A program made the position numbers and the translations under genes. This document shows, piece after piece, positions 59,434 through 64,000 of a stretch of 64,000 bases of DNA. Source of the DNA: Alphaproteobacteria bacterium. Its GTDB lineage: Bacteria > Pseudomonadota > Alphaproteobacteria > Rhodospirillales > Rhodospirillaceae. The DNA lies in NCBI GenBank assembly GCA_003246625.1, contig QJZR01000012.1, positions 372,001 to 436,000 on the forward strand, given 5' to 3'. The notes under the pieces were generated by a model that was not told the DNA's origin, searched no databases, and saw only the letters and a list, made by a program, of their open reading frames with translations. Positions within the stretch are counted from its first letter, which is position 1. Every line of letters starts with the position of its first letter.

Positions 59434-62400
59434 TCAGGAACAGCCGGTGGTGGAACCGCAGGTATCGCACTTCAGGCACGTGCCGTTGCGGACCAGGGTG
59501 AAGTTGCCGCACTCGGGGCAGCTGTCGCCCTCGTAGCCCTTCATCCGCGCCTGCTGGATGCGGGCCATGCGGGTGTTGGAGGCCGAGGTCGCGGCGCTGA
59601 CGGTGACCGAACCGGTCACCGCGCCCGAGGTCACGGCGGCGGCCGAGGTTTCCATCGACGCGGTGGGCGCCACCATCCCGTCGGTGCCGGTGGCGGCCAG
59701 GATGCCGCCCTCGAACACCCGGAAGTTGCCGCGCACGTAACCGGCCGAGGCATAGGCCTCCACCACCTTTTCGGCGGCCTTTTCCAGGTCGGCCTGCGCC
59801 TCGCCCTTGCCCAGGCTGTCGTGACGCAGGTCGTCGGGCTGCACGTGGGCCAGGTCGTTGCGGCCGAGGTAGGAGATGGCGAGTTCGCGGAACAGGTAGT
59901 CGAGGATCGAGGTCGCCATCTTGATCGCGTCGTTGCCTTCCACCATGCCGGAGGGCTCGAAGCGGGTGAAGGTATAGGCCTCGACGAATTCCTCCAGCGG
60001 CACGCCGTACTGCAGGCCGATCGACACCGCGATGGCGAAGTTGTTCATCAGGCTGCGGAAGGCGGCGCCTTCCTTGTGCATGTCGATGAAGATCTCGCCC
60101 AAGTGGCCGTCGTCGTACTCGCCGGTGCGCAGATAGACCTTGTGGCCGCCGACCATCGCCTTCTGGGTGTACCCCTTGCGGCGGGTGGGCAACGCCGAGC
60201 GGCTGGGATCGGCGGCGACGATCTTCTCCACCACCTTCTCGACGATACGCTCGGTCACCACCACCGCCTGCTTGGCGGCGGGTTCGTCGGCCAAGTCGTC
60301 GATCAACTCGTCGCCGAACGAGGCGGACAGCGGCTGGCAAAGCTTGGAGCCGTCGCGGTACAGGGCGTTGGCCTTCAAGCCCAGCATCCAGCTGTTGAGG
60401 TAGGCGGTGGTGCAATCCTCCACCGACGCCGTGCTCGGCATGTTGATGGTCTTCGAGATTGCGCCGGAGATGAACGGCTGCGCCGCCGCCATCATCCGGA
60501 TGTGGGCGTCCGCCGACAGATAGCGGGTGCCGGTGCGGCCGCAGGGGCTGGCGCAATCGAACACCGCCAGGTGTTCCTCCTTCAGGCCCGGCGCCCCTTC
60601 CAGGGTGCCCGCGCCGCAGACGTAGGTGTTGGCGGCGTCGATCTCGGCGGCGGAGAAGCCAAGCCCTTCCAGCATGTTGAACGACAGGTCGTTCAACTGC
60701 GCGTCAGCGAAGCCCAGCGCCTCGCGGCAGAAGTCGAGGCCCAGGGTATAGGAATTGAAGGCGAACTTGACGTCGAAGCAGTTGGCGAGGCCTTCCTCAA
60801 GCTTCATCAGGGCGACGTCGGTGAAGCCCTTCGCCTTCAGGGTCTCGTGGTTAACCGCGGGGGCGCCGTTCAGGGTGCCGTGGCCGAGGGCGTGACGCAG
60901 CATCGCCTCGGTTTCCGCCACGGAATAGCCCAGGCTCTTCAACGCCTCGGGAACCAGGCGGTTGATGATCTTGAAGTAACCGCCGCCCACCAGCTTCTTG
61001 TACTTGACCAGGGCGAAGTCGGGCTCGATGCCGGTGGTGTCGCAATCCATCACCAGGCCGATGGTGCCGGTCGGCGCGATCACCGAAACCTGCGCGTTGC
61101 GGAAGCCCGCCACCTCGCCCAGGGCAAGCGCGGCGTCCCAGGCGGCGCAGGCGGCCTCGACCAGGTCGGCCTGCGGGCAGTTGGCGGCATCCATCGGCAC
61201 CGGCAGGATGTTCAGGTCCTCGTAGCCATGGGTCTTGCCGTGCGCCGCCAGACGATGGTTGCGGATCACCCGCAGCATGTCGCCCGCGTTCTTGGCGTAA
61301 CCGGGGAAGGCGCCCATTTCCTCGGCCATCTCGGCGGAGGTGCGATACGCCTCGCCGGTCATCAGCGCGGTAATCGCGGCGCACAGGGCACGGCCCTTGT
61401 CGCTGTCGTAGGACAGGCCGGAGGACATCAGCAGGCCGCCGATGTTGGCGTAGCCGAGGCCCAGGGTGCGGAAGTCATAGGACCGCTTGGCGATTTCCTT
61501 GGACGGGAACTGCGCCATGAGGACGGAAACTTCCAGGGTGACCGTCCACAGCCGCACCGCGTAGGAGAAGCCGGGCACGTCGAAGGAACCGTCTTCCTTG
61601 CGGAAGGCCATCAGGTTGAGCGAGGCCAGATTGCAGGCGGTGTCGTCCAGGAACATGTATTCCGAGCACGGATTGGACGCGTTGATCCGGCCCGACTGCG
61701 GGCAGGTGTGCCAAGAGTTGATCGTGGTGTCGAACTGCAGGCCCGGATCGGCGCAGGCCCAGGCGGCATAGCCGATCTGCGCCCACAGGTCGCGCGCCTT
61801 CACCGACTTCGCCGCCTGCCCGTCGGTGCGGCGGATCAGGGTCCAGTCGCCGTCCTGGGCCACCGTCTTCAGGAAGTCGTCGGTGACGCGCACGGTGTTG
61901 TTGGAGTTCTGCCCGGCGACGCTGGCATAGGCCTCGTTGTCGAAATCGGTGTCGTAGACCGGCACGTCGATCTCGGTGAAGCCCTGACGCGCGAACTGGA
62001 TCGACCGCTGGATGAAGTTCTCCGGCACCGCCGCCTTGCGCGCCATCAGGATCGCCCGCCGCAGCGCGGCGTTCTTACGCGGGTCGAACCGCGCGTCGCC
62101 GTCGGCCAGGGCGACGCCGTCGCCCTCGCGGGTCGCCTTCATCACCGCGTTCAGGTGGGTGTTGATCAGGGTGGAACCGGTGACCAGGCAGCCGACCTTC
62201 TGTTCCTCGTGAACCTTCCAGTTGATGAAGTTCTCGATATCGGGATGGTCGATGTCGACGATCACCATCTTCGCGGCGCGGCGGGTGGTGCCGCCCGACT
62301 TGATCGCGCCCGCGGCGCGGTCGCCGATCTTCAGGAAGCTCATCATGCCCGAGGAACGGCCGCCGCCGGAAAGGCGTTCGCCCTCGCCGCGCAGGGACGA

Positions 62401-63087
62401 GAAGTTGGTGCCGGTGCCGGAGCCGTACTTGAACAGGCGCGCCTCGCGCATCCACAGGTCCATGATGCCGCCATCGTTGACCAGATCGTCGGACACCGAC
62501 TGGATGAAGCAGGCGTGCGGCTGCGGATGCTCGTAGGCGGAATTGGAACGGACCAGCTTGCCGGTCTTGAAGTCGACGTAGAAGTGCCCCTGGCTGGGAC
62601 CGTCGATGCCATAGGCCCAATGCATGCCGGTGTTGAACCACTGCGGCGAATTCGGCGCCGACATCTGCATGCACAGCATGAAGCGCATTTCGTCGAAATA
62701 GGCGCGGGCGTCGGACTCGGAGTCGAAATAGCCGCCCTTCCAGCCCCAATAGGCCCAGGTCCCGGCCATGCGGTCGAACACCTGCGTCGCCTTGGTCTCG
62801 GAAACGGTCTCGGCGCTCACCGCAAGGTCGGGTTCGGACCGCCACAGCCAGGACGGCACGTCGGCCTCCTCGACCCGCTTCAGCGCCACCGGCACCCCCG
62901 CCTTGCGGAAGTACTTCTGCGCCAGGATGTCGCAGGCGACCTGCGACCACTCCGCCGGGACCTCGATGTCCTGCAGGCTGAAGACGATGCTGCCGTCGGG
63001 TTTGCGAATCTCGCTGCTGGCGAGACGAAACGCGATGGAGTCATAGGGGGAAACGCCGTCCTTGGTGAAATGCCGTTCAATCCGCAT
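59434..63087 (-). CDS. nrdJ: Adenosylcobalamin-dependent ribonucleotide reductase (class II)
   Basis: 1217 residues from the ATG at 63087 ([20 protein letters not shown]). It reduces ribonucleotides using vitamin B12 coenzyme, with or without oxygen. Seen: [35 protein letters not shown] with the active-site cysteine region, [20 protein letters not shown], and a C-terminal Cys-rich tail ([21 protein letters not shown]) for thioredoxin reduction and zinc. No B12 riboswitch is seen upstream. The ORF extends further upstream but without family content. Confidence 0.96.
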   Translation of the reverse strand: MRIERHFTKDGVSPYDSIAFRLASSEIRKPDGSIVFSLQDIEVPAEWSQVACDILAQKYFRKAGVPVALKRVEEADVPSWLWRSEPDLAVSAETVSETKATQVFDRMAGTWAYWGWKGGYFDSESDARAYFDEMRFMLCMQMSAPNSPQWFNTGMHWAYGIDGPSQGHFYVDFKTGKLVRSNSAYEHPQPHACFIQSVSDDLVNDGGIMDLWMREARLFKYGSGTGTNFSSLRGEGERLSGGGRSSGMMSFLKIGDRAAGAIKSGGTTRRAAKMVIVDIDHPDIENFINWKVHEEQKVGCLVTGSTLINTHLNAVMKATREGDGVALADGDARFDPRKNAALRRAILMARKAAVPENFIQRSIQFARQGFTEIDVPVYDTDFDNEAYASVAGQNSNNTVRVTDDFLKTVAQDGDWTLIRRTDGQAAKSVKARDLWAQIGYAAWACADPGLQFDTTINSWHTCPQSGRINASNPCSEYMFLDDTACNLASLNLMAFRKEDGSFDVPGFSYAVRLWTVTLEVSVLMAQFPSKEIAKRSYDFRTLGLGYANIGGLLMSSGLSYDSDKGRALCAAITALMTGEAYRTSAEMAEEMGAFPGYAKNAGDMLRVIRNHRLAAHGKTHGYEDLNILPVPMDAANCPQADLVEAACAAWDAALALGEVAGFRNAQVSVIAPTGTIGLVMDCDTTGIEPDFALVKYKKLVGGGYFKIINRLVPEALKSLGYSVAETEAMLRHALGHGTLNGAPAVNHETLKAKGFTDVALMKLEEGLANCFDVKFAFNSYTLGLDFCREALGFADAQLNDLSFNMLEGLGFSAAEIDAANTYVCGAGTLEGAPGLKEEHLAVFDCASPCGRTGTRYLSADAHIRMMAAAQPFISGAISKTINMPSTASVEDCTTAYLNSWMLGLKANALYRDGSKLCQPLSASFGDELIDDLADEPAAKQAVVVTERIVEKVVEKIVAADPSRSALPTRRKGYTQKAMVGGHKVYLRTGEYDDGHLGEIFIDMHKEGAAFRSLMNNFAIAVSIGLQYGVPLEEFVEAYTFTRFEPSGMVEGNDAIKMATSILDYLFRELAISYLGRNDLAHVQPDDLRHDSLGKGEAQADLEKAAEKVVEAYASAGYVRGNFRVFEGGILAATGTDGMVAPTASMETSAAAVTSGAVTGSVTVSAATSASNTRMARIQQARMKGYEGDSCPECGNFTLVRNGTCLKCDTCGSTTGCS

Positions 63088-63545
63088 GGTCTGACTTCCG
63101 TCCCTAGAGAATATCCGGGCGGCGGGCCGAAAACCGGCGCCGAGCCGCGTGAAAAACTTCCGGGGGTAAAGCCGCGCGAAAAATGCAGCCGCGCGTGCCG
63201 TCGACCCCTGTTCTACCGAGCAGAAGGGCCCTGCCGCTTTGCGCGAACGCGCCTTGGGGGGAGCCCGCCGCGGACCACATGTTGTGGTGCATCGCGGTAA
63301 GAACACAAGCTACAGCTCCGCCTCGTGACGCGCAACTCAAATTTCAAGATTTGGTGTGACGACCGTCACGACACACCATGGAGTGTATGTCTTCCCCCGC
63401 CCTCTTCCAGGAAAGCCGGGGAGTCGCCATATCCGGGGAAAGCCCGCCGGACGCGGCGAGAACCTTTACGAAGCCGCCCATGGGTGGCATAGTCCCAGCG
63501 TTTCGCAAGGACGCGACCGCCACTTCGGCTGGAAGAGAGATCAAG
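63088..63545. other. Divergent region between nrdJ and NDUFA12-like gene (458 bp)
   Basis: No supported gene. Around 63353-63386 lie nested inverted repeats: GGTGTG/CACACC, TGACG-AC-CGTCA (63357-63368) and ACACACCATGGAGTGT (63371-63386), whose outer ACAC/GTGT match the NrdR box but whose centre does not. ACCACA-TGT-TGTGGT is also present near 63276. These could serve either gene. Confidence 0.35.
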
Positions 63546-63893
63546 ATGGACCTGGGCACGCGCCTCTATACTTGGCTGCGCGGCGAACTCGTCGGCGAGG
63601 ACGGATTCGGCAACCGCTATTTCCGCGACCGCAAGACCGCGCGCGGCCGCCGCGAACGCCGCTGGGTGATGTTCAACGGCGCGCCGGAAGCGACCAAGGT
63701 GCCGCCGGAATGGCATGCCTGGCTGCACCACACCACCGACGCGCCGCTGGAAGGCGCGCGCCACGCCTGGCAAAAGCCGCACCGCCCCAACCTGTCGGGA
63801 ACCAAGCACGCCTATTTCCCGCCGGGACACGACCGGCGCGGCGGCAAGCGCGACAAGGCGACCGGCGACTACGAATCCTGGCGCCCGTCCTGA
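63546..63893 (+). CDS. NDUFA12-family complex I accessory protein
   Basis: 115 residues from the ATG at 63546 (AGAGAG upstream). The family signature is visible: GELVGEDGFGNRYFRDR near residue 14, ERRWVMFNGAPEATKVPPEWHAWLHH (about 37-62). Homologues are accessory subunits of NADH:ubiquinone oxidoreductase in alphaproteobacteria and mitochondria (B17.2). Downstream begins another gene after 29 bp. Confidence 0.9.
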   Translation: MDLGTRLYTWLRGELVGEDGFGNRYFRDRKTARGRRERRWVMFNGAPEATKVPPEWHAWLHHTTDAPLEGARHAWQKPHRPNLSGTKHAYFPPGHDRRGGKRDKATGDYESWRPS

Positions 63894-63922
63894 GGACGGC
63901 GCCCGCGGCGAGGAGACATTCC

Positions 63923-64000
63923 GTGCACTTCGGCGAACGCGAGGATATCGGCCTGGGCGCGCTGACCTGTCTGATCGGCGCGCTGGCGCTGGCCTATGTG
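63923..64000 (+). CDS. Start of a protein with an N-terminal membrane segment (cut by window)
   Basis: GTG at 63923 with AGGAG seven bases upstream. 26 codons are visible: VHFGEREDIGLGALTCLIG followed by ALALAYV, a single hydrophobic stretch. Too short to assign; in related genomes envelope genes follow NDUFA12. Confidence 0.5.
   Translation, partial: MHFGEREDIGLGALTCLIGALALAYV

Noticed and set aside
59821..63300. 1159-codon plus-strand frame opposite nrdJ
   Set aside because: Shadow of a GC-rich long gene; low-complexity translation and no start signals.
63088..63350. Cobalamin riboswitch upstream of nrdJ
   Set aside because: No B12-box-like GCCACTG or expected structure was found on the minus strand.
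63366..63545. In-frame upstream extension or small ORF before the NDUFA12-like gene
   Set aside because: No family content; the start at 63546 has its own ribosome-binding site and fits family length.

Overview
The window is a GC-rich chromosomal segment from an alphaproteobacterium, most likely a Rhodospirillales-type organism. This rests on the gene repertoire: an NDUFA12-like complex I accessory protein, GatCAB, IscR, an RNase E with an acidic insert in its S1 domain, a B12-dependent ribonucleotide reductase and an alphaproteobacterial-style ornithine decarboxylase. No rRNA is present, so a finer placement is inference. Almost everything is core housekeeping, densely packed on both strands.

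Layout. 1-1.3 kb: the end of a GGDEF protein, then bioY. 1.3-4.4 kb: a small collapsed mobile element between 15-bp direct repeats at the 3' end of a tRNA-Met(CAT) gene. It carries a phage-type holin, a frameshifted Cys/His protein, an AT-rich two-TM protein, the tail of a Toprim protein, and a serine recombinase that has lost its catalytic-serine segment. 4.5-8 kb: dtd, then an exported methionine-sulfoxide repair set (msrB, a CcdA-thioredoxin DipZ-like protein, msrA). 8-11 kb: sulfur and Fe-S genes on the minus strand (cysE, iscR, ferredoxin, mnmA). 11-18 kb: hydrolase, anmK/tyrS, bcp, glnE. 18-30 kb: AsmA/YhdP-like protein, prfB with a programmed frameshift, PBP1a, amidase, RNase E. 29.5-38 kb: lipocalin, small exported proteins, gatCAB, ruvX, an SpmAB-like membrane protein, GNAT. 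38-46 kb: aminotransferase, GGT-like lipoprotein, M48 protease, DsbA-like protein, an EF-hand protein and flagellar hook gene flgE behind a sigma-54 promoter, then ornithine decarboxylase with a long leader. 46-54 kb: thiSG fusion, aroQ, aat, PepSY protein, parE, RidA-like protein, serA. 54-64 kb: Cys-rich small protein, recQ, a LysR-governed azoR-pirin-DoxX operon, nrdJ, NDUFA12-like protein and the start of a further gene.

The main structure not explained by genes is a mosaic intergenic repeat family: six copies of a core plus one partial flank module. Copies sit directly behind stop codons or between genes and are built from palindromic modules in both orientations. Other leads are the ornithine decarboxylase leader with candidate upstream ORFs, the ThiS-ThiG fusion with an internal ribosome-binding site and GTG start, the sigma-54 promoter of flgE, and the tRNA-integrated element. 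I saw no CRISPR array, toxin-antitoxin pair or recognisable new multi-gene defence system. The best candidate for unknown biology in the accessory DNA is the AT-rich membrane protein at 2130-2738.
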